From Adiantum capillus-veneris (lineage: Eukaryota; Streptophyta; Polypodiopsida; Polypodiales; Pteridaceae), in assembly GCA_014529385.2 (NCBI GenBank), contig CM043966.1:95297087-95361086 (forward strand): a DNA stretch of 64,000 bases, in the 5' to 3' direction. Under the pieces are notes generated by a model, which saw only the letters and a program-made list of their open reading frames with translations, had not been told where the DNA came from and did no database searches. Positions 22,377-35,358 of this stretch are shown piece after piece. Made by a program: the position numbers and the translations under genes. Numbering within the stretch: position 1 is the first letter of the stretch; every line of letters starts with the position of its first letter.

Positions 22377-23761
22377 TCATGCGGGCTGTCATTCTAAAAG
22401 TTTCTGGTCTTGAAAGGAAATTGTATAAAAAATAAGATCAATTACTGTAGATTGGGCCTGCAAACCTTAAACCGGCAAAGTCAAAGACTATAATAGCCGT
22501 GAGCAGGAGACCAGAAACATAGTCTAGTGAAGGACCACCTACCACCAGTCAAGGGATTATAGACTGTGGGTGCATCATAGAAGCATCCCCATTTTCTCAT
22601 AGAATGAAAAAACCTTTTGTTTAGGATGTGTGTGTAGCTGTTTTTATCATAAATAATAACACATAATTGAACTTTTTACATTCAAAAGACAGATGGATTT
22701 AGAACAAAGGAACTGATAAGTACAAAAACAACTCAGCCTTAGAATTATCTTTGTATTTTAATGTTTGTAAGAATGAAGCCTCATTCCAGTATACAAATAG
22801 CAGGAGAACTTCCCTTGCAGTAAGTGAATGTGTAATCTGTGATGGACAACTTGCCAAAAAACAAAAAAACCTTTCAAAGATAGGATAGAGTCCTTACCTG
22901 CATCCATCCAAACAAAACAACAATTCATTTAGCCTTGGATGTGTTTTATAGGTATCAATGGACTGCCAATTATTATCCATGTCCATCTTACAAACTTTTT
23001 TTTAACCATTACAAGGTTAGTCCATAGATTTTAAGTGAAGATGTTATCACTTTTCTTTTTTCTAGAAAATCCTAGAGTTTAAAGTAAAAAAAATATCATT
23101 TTGATTAGAAGGCCATCACCCCTTCTAATCCAAGTGTCTGAATCCAACCCCCCTTTTTTTAAGAAATTCATCAATTTTATCAATTCCTAAAAAAAACCCT
23201 ATCAAATGAAGTTTATATAAGAATTTTTTCTCCAAAAATTCCACTTAAGGTTCTCATAGAGTAACAAGCTCATATTAAAATTGTTTTTCAAGTCAGACGT
23301 CCATTATGGTAAAATGGATTCTGAATCATCCCACTATCACTAATCATATTTCTTTTTTTAGCAAACCAAGTAACAAGGAACCCTCTTAAAAAGCCAGGTT
23401 ATGAGCCGAACCATGAAGTTTTCGATAAAATATATATATCATGCTTTACAGTGTTAGTTTCACCTCAACACTTAAAGCTTATAAAAGGAGCACCATCCAT
23501 CCAAGTGAATGTGATTTACATCCTAACTGAATAGAGTACATACTAAGTACTGCAATGATACACAATAGGGCCCAACACCTCAAACCATTCTAAATCACTG
23601 CACAGTTGGACAGAGAACGTCACCACTAGCCAACTGCCTATGTGATTGTAGGTAGTGCAATGTATAACCTATCCCAATCAATAATGTAGTAAGTGCAGCA
23701 AAATGGGCCAAACGGGCTCAACCCTATCTAAGAACCAGTGCATAGTAAAACAGAAAACACC

Positions 23762-23762
<1 letters not shown>

Positions 23763-23794
<32 letters not shown>
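23763..23794. repeat. Poly-C homopolymer, 32 bases
   Basis: An uninterrupted run of C preceded by CACCA. Length may be affected by sequencing error, because such runs are hard to read. Confidence 0.85.
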
Positions 23795-23796
<2 letters not shown>

Positions 23797-24017
23797 GTAT
23801 GTACCTATACCCAATAGGGCTACAAAGTCTATGTACTAAAAAACGTCTGTAAGCCCCCATAACGTGTCTGATTACCATCAAAAAAGATTTGCCAAGCTAA
23901 GTTAGACAGCAGCAAACCCCACAGCAAACCATTGTCAATGTAGAGTAGCCCCCCAATCAAACTAGTCATTTCAAAAAATTAACACACGGTTAGCAGCTGG
24001 TATACCATACCCAAAAC

Positions 24018-24240
24018 ATCATAAAATGCTTGAGACCAGTAACTACAACATTACCAGCAATCCGAACCATAGTGTAGGGGTCGAAGCTAGAAAAATAATA
24101 ACATCACCATAAAATAGGATGTGCTGTGTATCAATGTTTTCATCATAAAGTGTTTTGAGACCAATACCTACACATCGTTGCCAGCAATCCAAACCATAGG
24201 GTAGGGTTCAAAGCCAAGCCAAAAATATTATCACCATAAA
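24018..24240. repeat. Diverged tandem duplication, about 124-bp period
   Basis: CATCATAAAATGCTTGAGACC (24,018) and CATCATAAAGTGTTTTGAGA (24,141) start two blocks. Both contain CCAGCAATCC and AACCATAG-GTAGGG and end ATCACCATAAA. Confidence 0.7.
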
Positions 24241-24749
24241 TATTCACCACCTCATGGAACGACAACCAGGTAATGTTGAACTGAGCGACATCCTTATAAA
24301 AAACCACACCAAAATACTTGCTACAGTAACATTGATACAATGATTATTTGTTATATAAGAAGTAGGTATGTAGGACATTACACAAGAAAAGAGTGGCAAA
24401 GCTAAGTAGTTTGTGTTGCGAGCTCCATTCTTCAGTGTAAAAGAGACAGACAATCCTACTTTATGCAAGCAGAACAACAAACAAAGCTAAGTGAGGGGCA
24501 GAGATGCGCCCTCACCTCTTTATATAGACCCCTCCTTCTGAGACAGCGAGGCCGCCTACATTGCAAAGGAAGTTACCCTAGTGCCTTCATGGCTAGTTTC
24601 GCCTTAGGGTAGTAAACCACCCCATAAGAAAAAAACGTATTACCTGTGTTACAGACGAGCCAAGTCCCTGGTGCAGACCCAAATATAGTAGAGTTTTTAG
24701 GATTTTAACTGTCAAAATAAGCTAGGGGATCTTAAGTAATACTATGTGT

Positions 24750-25286
<537 letters not shown>

Positions 25287-25289
25287 AAT

Positions 25290-25700
25290 ATAGCTTTGAC
25301 TTGTGAGCTTGTAATTGGACAAAAATAATGTCGAATTTTGTCAAATGCAAGGCGACAGTGCTATCTTCTTTCATTCACAAATTAAATATCTTTTCATGAT
25401 GTAACCTTGCTAGATTTAGTATCTTTTTCATAAGGATTGCATTAGCCTTTTCCAAACTGACATGGTGGTCTTGTCATTGATGACAATAAAGTATACTGAT
25501 TTTCCAAGTGAAATCTAAATGTAGGTCTAGCGATTGCATCTAACTCTAGTCAATCCTCAGCAAACATGGTAGCAAGCATAGCTCCTAAACCATGCAATCT
25601 CTTGAGTTGCTTCTTTTGGATAAGAAAACCTTGAATTTTCTCTTTCCACGGTGAGAAGTTTCTACCATCAAACTTTTAATGCCTAATAGATCCGTATTTT
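25290..25700 (-). pseudogene. Ty1/copia gag relic
   Basis: Minus-strand translation in shifting frames gives KFDGRNFSPWKEKIQGFL, LELDAIARPTFRFHLEN, KTTMSVWKRLMQSL and FDIIFVQLQA in that order. These match the copia gag (UBN2-type) pattern FxGxNYxxWKxKMxxFL, AxxxIxxxL and a conserved W before the xxYE region. Stops and frameshifts abound. Its right part may extend past 25,700. Confidence 0.6.
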
Positions 25701-26826
25701 ACATGAATTCTTCCAGATTCAAGCACGAGACAATAGTAAGCTCATAAGAAAAATTTGGAAAAGTCTCAAAAATAATTTGGCAATAACTCAACCAAAAAGC
25801 ATGATAGGAATGTCAATAAATGATATAGATATATAAACTATAGCAAGAATCTCAATCTGGTAAAATTTGGTAGCATTGTAGCATCCAGATAAAAATTTGA
25901 CAACCATAGAAAATGTTACTTAGTAGAGGGAATTTTAATCAAACATTTTCAAGTTTATGAAGAAAGAGGGTAGTTTTACTCAAATTTGAGAAACGTGTAG
26001 AGGGGATTTTGATTAGCCTTTGATTGCATGTTATACTTAGGATTTCTTAAGGTGCATCCTCCAAGGACTCCCTAAGGAGGGGGTTTTGATTAGCCCTTGA
26101 GTGCATGTTATACTTAAGATTTCTTAAGGTGCCTCCCCCAAGGATTAGCATAAGGATTATCAATTGGTCAACATGACAATGCATCAATTGTATCTTATTT
26201 TTCTTTCAAAAAAGTGTGATATCCAATGAAATCATTAATAGTAGCCAATACCACATTTTCTTGAAATGTTAGTCAACTCTCTTTGAATTAAATTTATTAT
26301 GAGTTTAGAGCAAGGTTGTGAAAAATAAGCCCTTTCATTTGACAATCAAACATAATTATTAAAAACCCATAGTTCGTATCGTTATGTGAAAGGAATTTCC
26401 TTCTTTCTTTCTTCCTTGCCTAAGGACTTGCAACAGCATCCTCAAATGTTGACGATAAGAAGACTTTTTGGCTTATTCATCTCTCAAGGACATTGAGAAA
26501 ACTTATTAGTACCACAATTTGGACATGTGATTTCCACAACACTTCAAATAAAAGCAAGCAAAAAATGCTACTCTAGGACATATTATACCATTTTATGTCA
26601 GTGTGAGTACCAATTTGTGTGAGCACACCACAACCAACATTATTATCACTTCCCACTCAAAAATGATAATGGCATGTAGGATGATCGATCATGTATGGCT
26701 TTAAAAAATCATTTTGACTTATTGAATGAAAATTGATGATTAAAGAAGGCTATCTTTGTAGTGCTAAGATTTGCATAGTCAACAAGTGTATAAGGAATGA
26801 TATAGAAAGCACCCAAGTTCTGAAGA
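25701..26826. other. Intergenic region, probably decayed retroelement
   Basis: No confident coding assignment. It contains a 77-bp tandem duplication at about 26,005-26,165 (GATTAGCC anchors at 26,011 and 26,088). Confidence 0.4.
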
Positions 26827-27722
26827 ACGGTTGCGGGAGTGAATCACACCACCTATAAAGTGCATGCAACACTACCTAGATCAACATAATGTCAATCAAG
26901 GACATGATAGGCGCACGGAGGCAATCTCTTTAGCTTGTCAGGCTGAAATCGTCCCACACATACAACATTCTGGAAGGCTAACTAAACCACAATCAGGAAT
27001 CTCACTGCTCTCAACTACACCATCCAACCCACATACACACAAACGGGAGGAAATTCATCAAATCATACCAGAATTGTATGAAACCTAAGGAACACCATCC
27101 CCTCACTAAGATACACCTGTTCCAAAGCATCTACACTCAAAATCCTCACTCTAGACCCATCTATGAAGTGCCAAAAAATTGAAATCTATGAGTATCTGTG
27201 TGTAACTTATGTCGCCACGATTCTAATGACTACTTGCACGTAGAAAACAGACATCATTTGATATACTTACGGCCGCAAATAGCTCAAAGATGCATGAGCG
27301 TGCGTGCTCCATTCCATGGGGAATGCTTCACGTTGATGCGTAGCTCTCTCCGAGCCTGTCGTGATGGTGCAGTCGAATCTCCAATGTGATAAACGAGCGG
27401 GGAGTAGCGCCAGGATGAAGCTCACACTCTCTCTCTTTCTCTCTCACACACGGTTGATGTCAGCTTAAAACTTGATTATGATAAAAGTTCTCTTAAAAAA
27501 TGACCTAGGTACATTATATACTAAGGCTACCATAGGTTAAACCTAAAACAAAGTTTAATGGGTCAAATGGCTTTGTATGTACAATATGGAAGTGCCATTG
27601 CACCGGGATTCTGCAACTAGACTAACTACTCATTACAAATGATGTTTTTAACCATAATCTATAGCATTTCATAACTCTCAAAAAATAAGGCTTTGTTGAG
27701 TTATGTCGTGCTATTGACCCAT
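26827..27722 (-). repeat. Old family-A LTR remnant
   Basis: It aligns with 46,324-47,283 in the same orientation: AGTGCATGCAACACTACCTAG, ATCTCTTTAGCTTGTCAGGC, a TATATACTAAGG core, and CATTTCATAACTC near the end. It is more diverged than A1 or A3. It lacks the terminal ~12 bases and passes directly into helicase sequence at 27,725. Confidence 0.75.
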
Positions 27723-27724
27723 GG

Positions 27725-28232
<508 letters not shown>

Positions 28233-28248
28233 TCATTTTCCACTGATA

Positions 28249-28253
28249 GCTTT
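28249..28253. repeat. Target-site duplication of element B (left)
   Basis: GCTTT directly before the LTR start TGTCATAA. The identical GCTTT follows the LTR end at 47,427-47,431. Confidence 0.8.
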
Positions 28254-29817
28254 TGTCATAAAATCTAATAGCTAATATCTAACCAACCCAAATGATTTTC
28301 TCATATTAAATTGATCACTTAATGTGGGAGAATAAACGGGAACAAGTGTTAAGATATAGACATGTGCTTATAGATCTATCTCAACATGGGGCCAATGGTA
28401 AAGGGGCTCAAATGAGAGATGGTCTATCAAAGAGAAGGCTAACTAATGGAGCATAAGACCTTAGGGTTAGCTTCATTGAAGACCTCCAATAAGCTTGAGG
28501 CACGGGAACCCGACCCAGCTCCAGGTGCTTGTCATGCTTGATGACTAAGGTGCTTGAGGTGCTTGATGATTGAGGTGCTTGAGATTCTTGAGGTGCTTAA
28601 TTATTGAGATGCTTGAGGTGCTTGACATGCTTGAGATTCTAGGGTTGCACTTAAGGTGAGAACCTAGCGCAAGCTTAAAGTGCTTAACGGCCAAGATTGT
28701 GGTGGGAACTGGGCCTATGTATGAGGGGCTTGAGGTGTCAAAAAGTCAAATACTCAATCCCTACAAGGAGGGGGCGAGCCCTACGTGAGGGGGGGTGAGA
28801 TAGAACACCCACACACTCACACAAGGCATGCATCGTACAAAGAAAGCAAAAGGGACACTTGTCAAGTTCCTCCTCATGTTGCCCTCATGGTGTGCCTGAA
28901 GCCTATTGGTTGGCCACCCAAGGGGTCCAATAATAATTTAGGAGATTTAATTAAATGATTTAGCATTTATCTAGCCCTCTCTCTCAAAGGGGAAAGGGGG
29001 ACACTTGTCTCAAGGCTACCCTTGCTGCTTGTAATGCCTCTTGCTTGTGATTGGCTAGGCCTGGAGGGGTCCAATGAGCTTCAAGATGAGCTACAAGGGG
29101 GGCGTCGACCCAAGCAATCTAGGGGGTTTCTTAGGGGGTATACTCACCCACACACACTCAAAAACACTCTCATTGTGTGCTATGCAAAGTGCAAGAGCTC
29201 CCTCTCCTTCTCCAAGCAAGTAGAGGTTGAGAGCCTACACCAACACTCTTGGATATGGAGTGAAAATCCAACCAAGAGCGCTTCAATGCTTAAGCTTGCC
29301 ATCTCCTTCTTCTTCATTACTATGCTATTATGTATGCTAGCAACAAGAGTTATGATAAGTGAGGAACTAATTCTTTCTCCTACGAAATGTTTCTTCTTCC
29401 TCTTCCCTACCCTCATTCCCTGCTAGCTCTCTCCACCTTCGAAGGTGTTTGAGGTCTTGGGACTGAGGCTTGGGATAGTTAAAGCTTTCTTCAAGTTTAT
29501 GTTATGTTTGTGATGCATCACCTAGGTCACAAGGAACACAAAGATTGTATTGTAACAAGTCTCTCTTAATGGGAGAAATCATAATACAAATGCCTATTGG
29601 AGGGGGGACCGGCTCCACATAAATCCGGTCCTCAACTGTTGTCATGTTCTCTAACTTCTCTCTCTTGCAAAAGTATTGTTCATGCCAAGTTAATTAATTG
29701 CTATGATTATGTTGCTATCTTCAATTATGTTCACCCGCTATGCTCACAAAGTCATTTCTCAAAAGTACTCTTATTAATTTCCGCTACTCTCAAATTAAAT
29801 AGACCAATTCCATTACA
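28254..29817 (+). repeat. Element B 5' LTR (1,564 bp)
   Basis: Starts TGTCATAAAATC and ends CCATTACA, immediately followed by the PBS. A stretch at 28,524-28,640 repeats variants of AGGTGCTTGA many times. Relative to the 3' LTR it lacks about 42 bp present at 35,598-35,640. Confidence 0.93.
28524..28640. repeat. Decamer repeats inside the B LTR
   Basis: Variants of GAGGTGCTTGA / GATGCTTGA occur about ten times in a row. The same array is at 35,672-35,790 in the 3' LTR. It lies in the likely U3 region, where short repeats often act as enhancers; that role is inferred. Confidence 0.8.
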
Positions 29818-29830
29818 TTGGTATCAGAGC
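29818..29830 (+). other. Primer-binding site of element B
   Basis: TGGTATCAGAGC begins two bases after the LTR end. It is complementary to the 3' end of plant initiator tRNA-Met, the commonest plant LTR-retrotransposon primer. Confidence 0.9.
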
Positions 29831-30229
29831 ATTTGGTTTCTCTTTTCTTGCTTAAGAAGAGAGGTCCTTAAGTAGCCTATAAATGGTTGATGTTGTTAAT
29901 TATATTAGGGTAAGTGGAACAGGGATCTGTTATCGATTTTGTTGAGCCCACTATGTGGGGGATGGTGCACACCTCGGGAGCTTTGGACTTAATAATGGAG
30001 TCTTTTTAGACTTGCCTACGGCTTTACCATTATTGAGCCATAAGAAGTCCGAAAGGAGCTAGCGCTCGGCAACTCTTCTATGTTAGACCTACTCCTCTAC
30101 TCTCTATAATTAACCACTTCAAGAGAGGAGTAGATACTTAAGAGCCGATTTTCAAAGGCTAAGAGGAGTGGCAACTAAGGTTTTGAATTGCCAAAGCATA
30201 CACTAAGTACATACATAAATTTTGTTAAC

Positions 30230-32125
30230 ATGGCTGACAATAATCAAGAGAGTAGAATGAACATTGATAGCTTTGATTTTGCACAGGAAGGTGCTAATGA
30301 TGATGCTCCCATGTTTGTGAATTATCTCGTCACTAGGTTGCAACAAGCTATGGGCAACCCTGCTTTGCAAGCCGAAGTTACTCAACAACTTCGTGCTTAT
30401 GGAATTTTCCTTCCTCTCCAAGAGGAGAGAGAGCTTAGGAGGCCTCTTGAAGAGACCCCCAAAAGAAGACTCTCTCCCATTCGAGAGGAGGAATCCAAAG
30501 AGCAAGAAAGCAATGAAAGTTTAAGTTCCTCTGAAGATGTGGCTCCACGAAGACGGCGGTCTAGACGATCGCCCACTCCTCCCAAGAGGAAAAGATCAAC
30601 ACATAGTCCTTCTCCTCATCACTCTGAAAGGCAAGAGAGGAAACAAAGGAAGAAAAGGGCTAGGAAGAGGTCACCCTCTTCTCCTTCTTCTTCACCTTCC
30701 TCCTCTTCCGACGAAAGTTATGGCTATTCTCCTAGAGAATACAAGAGGGGAGGACATCGCAAATCATTTCCTGCATGGCAAAGGTCACAAAAGCTAAAGA
30801 AGTTCAAGGAGGGAGGAAAGAGTATCTCTTTTCTCACCTATGATGGCACCTTCGGTGCTACTGACAAAGTGTTGGCCTTCATCCAGCAATTTGATGCGGC
30901 CTTTGGAGATGAGGGCTTCACAGAGTCCTCCAAGCTACACCATGTAGCTATGAACTTCCAAAAATCAGCTCGTCAATTGTGGGCTAGCCTTCGTAGCAAT
31001 GGTGAAGCCCCAAAGACATGGAAAACTCTACGAGTTTCCATCATGAGGCAATTCCTTGTAAGCGAAGCGAAGGACAAAGTGCTTACCGAATGGCGCAGCT
31101 TGAAGCTCCTCTCCCATGAGTCTATCCACAAATATGTAGACAAGTTTTGGGATTTACATCTCAAGGCTACTGTCTTTCAAAAGATAGACTTTGCCGAGCA
31201 AAGGCAGCAATTCTGTGCGGGATTACCTGAAGACATGGCCGAATACATCAACTCTCAACGGCCTGGTACTATTAGCAAAGTAATCCATCACACCATGGTT
31301 GCTTCACACATCAATTTCCATCAAGGGGCTAGACGTAATGTCAAGCCCATGGAAAACAAAGACAGAAATGATGCAAAGGGGAAAACCAATGTTCAAAATA
31401 CTTCCCAAGTCAATTCCAACAACAACAACAATCGGTCCAAGGAGAAGGGAGTTTACAAAGGTAAAAACAAACTCTCCCCTGAAGAGCTTGAGGCTTTTTG
31501 CAAGGACCATAATTGTTTCAAGTGTGGGGAGCAAGGACATGGCTATCGTTCTTGCCCCGAGAAGAACACTCGCAATGAGACTCCTAGGGCTTCCACCATC
31601 GAAGCTCCAAAAGACGATGCTCATTGCAAAGGATCATCACTTTCCTATGCTTGGGGAAAGGTAAGAGAGCATGATGCCTTCATCTTGTTTGACCCTGTCT
31701 CTACTCTCAACTTGATATCAAAGGAGTTGGCCACCAAGTTGGGCATTCAAGATTTTGACATGGGAGATATAGTAGTGGCTGATGCAGCTTTCAAGGGACA
31801 ACAAGCCTCCGTTAATCCTTTGATTGGGAAGTTGAGGCTTCATGTCCAAAGCTATGTCGACAAAGAACACTTCTTCATCTCTCCTCTCCAACATGAGGAT
31901 GTTATCCTAGGGGCACCATGGTTTGATCGCATGGCTGCCAACATGAAGTTCCCTGAAAGAAGAATCTACTTCACCTACAGGGGAAAGAACATGTATATAG
32001 ATGCTAGTGAGCGTGGTCGCACTATTCCACTTGTAAATCCTCTTGCTTTTGATAAGTCAATGAAGAGCTCAGTTTCTGCGTACATGATTTTTGTCAAAGA
32101 GTCTCTAAAAGATACTAATGTTTGA
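30230..32125 (+). CDS. Element B gag with retropepsin-like C-terminus
   Basis: Start chosen at MADNNQESRM; an ATG 14 codons earlier is in frame. The 631-residue protein has an Arg/Ser/Glu-rich basic N-terminal third (about 65-200), a retrotransposon gag domain (about 205-370, with RQLWASLRS and EWRSLKLLSHES), and a zinc knuckle CFKCGEQGHGYRSC near residue 429. A retropepsin-like region starts near residue 488. There the expected D-[ST]-G signature reads FDPVSTLNLIS: the Asp is kept but the Ser/Thr-Gly is lost, which casts doubt on protease activity. The frame is intact. Pol follows 36 bp downstream, past a stop at 32,123-32,125. Confidence 0.9.
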   Translation: MADNNQESRMNIDSFDFAQEGANDDAPMFVNYLVTRLQQAMGNPALQAEVTQQLRAYGIFLPLQEERELRRPLEETPKRRLSPIREEESKEQESNESLSSSEDVAPRRRRSRRSPTPPKRKRSTHSPSPHHSERQERKQRKKRARKRSPSSPSSSPSSSSDESYGYSPREYKRGGHRKSFPAWQRSQKLKKFKEGGKSISFLTYDGTFGATDKVLAFIQQFDAAFGDEGFTESSKLHHVAMNFQKSARQLWASLRSNGEAPKTWKTLRVSIMRQFLVSEAKDKVLTEWRSLKLLSHESIHKYVDKFWDLHLKATVFQKIDFAEQRQQFCAGLPEDMAEYINSQRPGTISKVIHHTMVASHINFHQGARRNVKPMENKDRNDAKGKTNVQNTSQVNSNNNNNRSKEKGVYKGKNKLSPEELEAFCKDHNCFKCGEQGHGYRSCPEKNTRNETPRASTIEAPKDDAHCKGSSLSYAWGKVREHDAFILFDPVSTLNLISKELATKLGIQDFDMGDIVVADAAFKGQQASVNPLIGKLRLHVQSYVDKEHFFISPLQHEDVILGAPWFDRMAANMKFPERRIYFTYRGKNMYIDASERGRTIPLVNPLAFDKSMKSSVSAYMIFVKESLKDTNV

Positions 32126-32161
32126 TAAAATGTAAATGGTAGGAATCAAGAAGAGTTAGAC

Positions 32162-35006
32162 TTGCCTAATTTTCTAAAAGGATTCCAAGATGTGTTCATC
32201 GATGATATCCCTATGGACTTACCTCCAAAACGAGGGGATGATGACCATCGCATTGAGCTCCTTCCTGGAAGCTCACCACCTAACAAGCCTCCTTATCGAG
32301 TCTCACAAGCTCAACAAGAGGAGATCATGAGGCAAGTACAAGAGCTGGTAGACAAAGGGATGGTGAGGCCTAGTTCCTCTCCCTTTTGTTCTCCAGTCCT
32401 TTTAGTGCAAAAGAAAGATGGTACATATCGTATGTGTGTGGACTATCGAGCACTAAACCATATCACTATCAAAAACAGATTTCTTGTACCTCGGGTAGAA
32501 GATATGTTTGATAAGCTACAAGGCTCTACCTACTTCAATAGGATTGACCTTAAGAGTGGATATCACCAAATAAGGATAGTGGATGAAGATATCTTAAAGA
32601 CCGCGTTTCGCACAACGTTTGGTCTTTATGAATATCTAGTCATACCTTTTGGCTTGACTAATGCACCAGCTACGTTCAATCGTTTGATGGAGAAAAATTT
32701 TAGACCATACCGCAGATTCACTGGAGTGTTCTTTGATGATATCATCATCTACTCCAAGTCTTTGGAGGAACATAAGCAACATCTCCAAGTGATTTTTCAA
32801 GCATTGAGGGAGAACAATATTTTTCTCAACCAAAAGAAAAGCGAATTCTTCCTTCAAGAGATTCAATACCTAGGTCATATTATCTCTAAAGATGGTATCC
32901 AAATGGATCCATCAAAGTTAGAGGTAATAAAAGCATGGACTAACCCAAGAAATCTACATTAGCTAAGAAGCTTTGTTGGTATGTGCGCATACTATAGACG
33001 CTTCATAGCAAAATTCTCTCAAGTAGCAGGACCACTACACGACTTAACTAAGAAGAACATTAAGTTTGTATGGACTGCTAAGGAGCAAAATGCTTTTGAA
33101 AAGCTCAAAGAGAAGCTTACTTCCCAACCAGTCCTCGTGCTTCTGGACCTCTTAAAGCCATTTGAGGTCCAATATGATGCTTGTGGTGATTTCCTTGGAG
33201 CAGTTTTGCTTCAAGAAGGGCATGCCATAGCATATGAGAGACGAAGGCTCAATATTGATGAACGAGTCTTGGGCATTTATGAGAAAGAGCTTTTAGTTGT
33301 TCTGCATGCCCTAGACACATGGAAGCACTACCTATTGAGGACTCCATTTATCCTACGAACCGACCACCAAAGTCTCAAGTATTTCATGACGCAAACCAAG
33401 CTTTCCGACAAACAAATGAGGTGGGTAAATTTTCTTTCGCAATTTAATTTCCATATTGCTCACATAGCTGGTAAGCACAATCAAGTGGCCGATGCACTTT
33501 CACGACGACCCAAAGTTAATGCGGTGTCTATAGCTACTCACAATGATCTATCCTCTATGATAGATGACTATGCTTTTGACCCTGACTTTAGAGACATAAT
33601 GTCAGCCCTTGCTTTGGGGAAGAAAGAGGAACCATTCACCTTGCAGGATGGTTATCTTCTCCACGGAAATAGGCTATGTGTTACCCATTCCCTTCGTGAG
33701 AAAGTTATGTATGAATCCCCTGCTCCTCCATATGCGGGGCATAGAGGTATTCAACCTACTCTTCGAGGAGTAGAGACGTACTTCTATTGGCCTACCATGA
33801 AAGAGAACATACAAGAGTATGTTTCAAAATGTGTAGTATGCCAAAAGACCAAGTATGATAGAGGGAAGCAACCTGGATTACTCCAGCCATTGCCTATCCC
33901 AAATTCACCATAGGAGAGTATATCCATGATTTCATCTTTGGATTACCCAAGTCTATCCATGGGAATACAGGAATATGGCCAATAGTTGACAGGTTTAGCA
34001 AGCAAGCACATTTTATTCCTGTCAAAAAGACTATTAAGGCACATCAAATGGCAACTCTCTTCATATCTCAGATTTTCAAGCACCATGGATTACCCACATC
34101 CATCGTGTCAGATAGAGATCCTAGAATGACCAGTAACTTTTGGAAAGGTCTCTTTGAAAATATAGGAACAAGATTGAATTTCTCTTCGGCCTATCACCCA
34201 CAAATGGCTGGGCAAAGTGAGATAGCCAATCTTACGATACTCGATCTACTCAAGACTTATGTTACCGAAGTAGATCAACACTCACAATGGGAAAAGTATT
34301 TACCTCTTGTAGAGTATGCCTATAATAATACTGTGCATACTTCTATGGGAGAAGCACCTTTTGAGATCATTGAGGGAAGACCTAAAAGTCCCTTACTACT
34401 CAAAGTACATGGGAAGATCTTCGCCGCCGATGAGTATAGCCGTGACCTACAAGAATCTTTTGAAAAGATTAAGGAGCTATATCCATCTCTCAACGAAGGC
34501 AAAAAGATGCTGCTGATAAGCACAGAAGAGCCTTAATGTTCAAAGAAAATGATTGGGTCTTACTCAAGTTTCCTAAGGCTCGATTAAGGCAAACGACGGG
34601 CAAAAATCCTACGGGCCATCAAAAGTATTATGCTAAACTAGCAAAAAGATACTATGGTCCTTTCCAAATCTTGAAGCCCATCAATGAGACGGCTTATCAA
34701 CTCAGGTTGCCCAACCATTGGCTCATACACAATTCCTTTCATGTAAGCCTACTTAAGCCCTACAAAGGAGAGCCACCAACTGAACCAATTATTGAAGACC
34801 CTCCCGAAGTTGAAGACCAAGAAGAGGTGCTACAACCCGAAGCTGTCCTTCGGCATGAAGACAAGGTATTACGACATGGTAAGATTATCTGGTGGTATCA
34901 TATTAAATTCAAAAATTATCCTTTTGAAGATGCTAGATGGATGCAAGGAATACAGCTTAAGGATAGTATGAACCTTGTCAATGCTTACAATACTACATTA
35001 GAGTAA
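32162..35006 (+). pseudogene. Element B pol: RT, RNase H, integrase, chromodomain
   Basis: Open segments 32,162-32,962, 32,981-33,913, 34,048-34,536 and 34,536-35,006. RT has [27 protein letters not shown] and the catalytic FFDD at 32,729-32,740. An in-frame TAG at 32,960-32,962 interrupts ...NPRNLH|LRSFVG. RNase H has VQYDACGDFLGAVL and TDHQSLKYF. Integrase has the H2C2 finger (CVVCQKT), IVDRFSK, VSDRDPR and a Glu in GQSEIAN as the DDE triad, with a break near 33,913. The tail has YYGPFQI and a chromodomain (about 34,850-34,990, [11 protein letters not shown]). Otherwise near-intact; the damage appears recent. Confidence 0.9.
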
Positions 35007-35358
35007 GCCAATGTACAAATTTCTTTTAAATGACTCGTGTTTATAAGACTAGTCCTCTTTTAAATTGTGCACAAATTTAACTAGTGTGCATGCTTAGAAT
35101 CATGTTTGTGATGACGACGTCTCTCTAGCACCAAGTAGAATTTGTCACTCTACTTTGGGAGAATGAAATGGACTAAAGAGCAGACATGCTTGCGGCAGCT
35201 ATGTCTCCCAAGCACCAAATATATTAGTCATCCATCTTGGAAAGATGTCGTAGGGTAAAAAGGGATCCTCTACCCGCTAAGTAAAATTGACTAATAACTA
35301 AGGCTTTATCTCTTCTACCTCATAGTCGAGGACGACTATGATTTCAAAAGAGAGGTAA
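35007..35358 (+). other. Element B 3' untranslated region and polypurine tract
   Basis: Non-coding spacer between pol and the 3' LTR. AAAAGAGAGG at 35,347-35,356 sits just before the LTR start TGTCATAA and is the polypurine tract. Confidence 0.75.

Larger units (their letters stand above)
22377..24749. other. Intergenic region with poly-C tract and TATA-like motif
   Basis: No gene is recognised. A 32-base C homopolymer lies at 23,763-23,794. A diverged tandem duplication lies at about 24,018-24,240. A TATATAAAG motif lies on the minus strand at 24,518-24,526, upstream in sense of the relic at 20.9-22.4 kb but 2 kb away. Confidence 0.5.

Noticed and set aside
29022-29426. 134-codon ORF conserved at 29,022-29,426 and 36,170-36,574
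   Set aside because: Both lie at the same position in the two LTRs of element B, so the conservation is due to LTR duplication at integration, not to selection on a protein.
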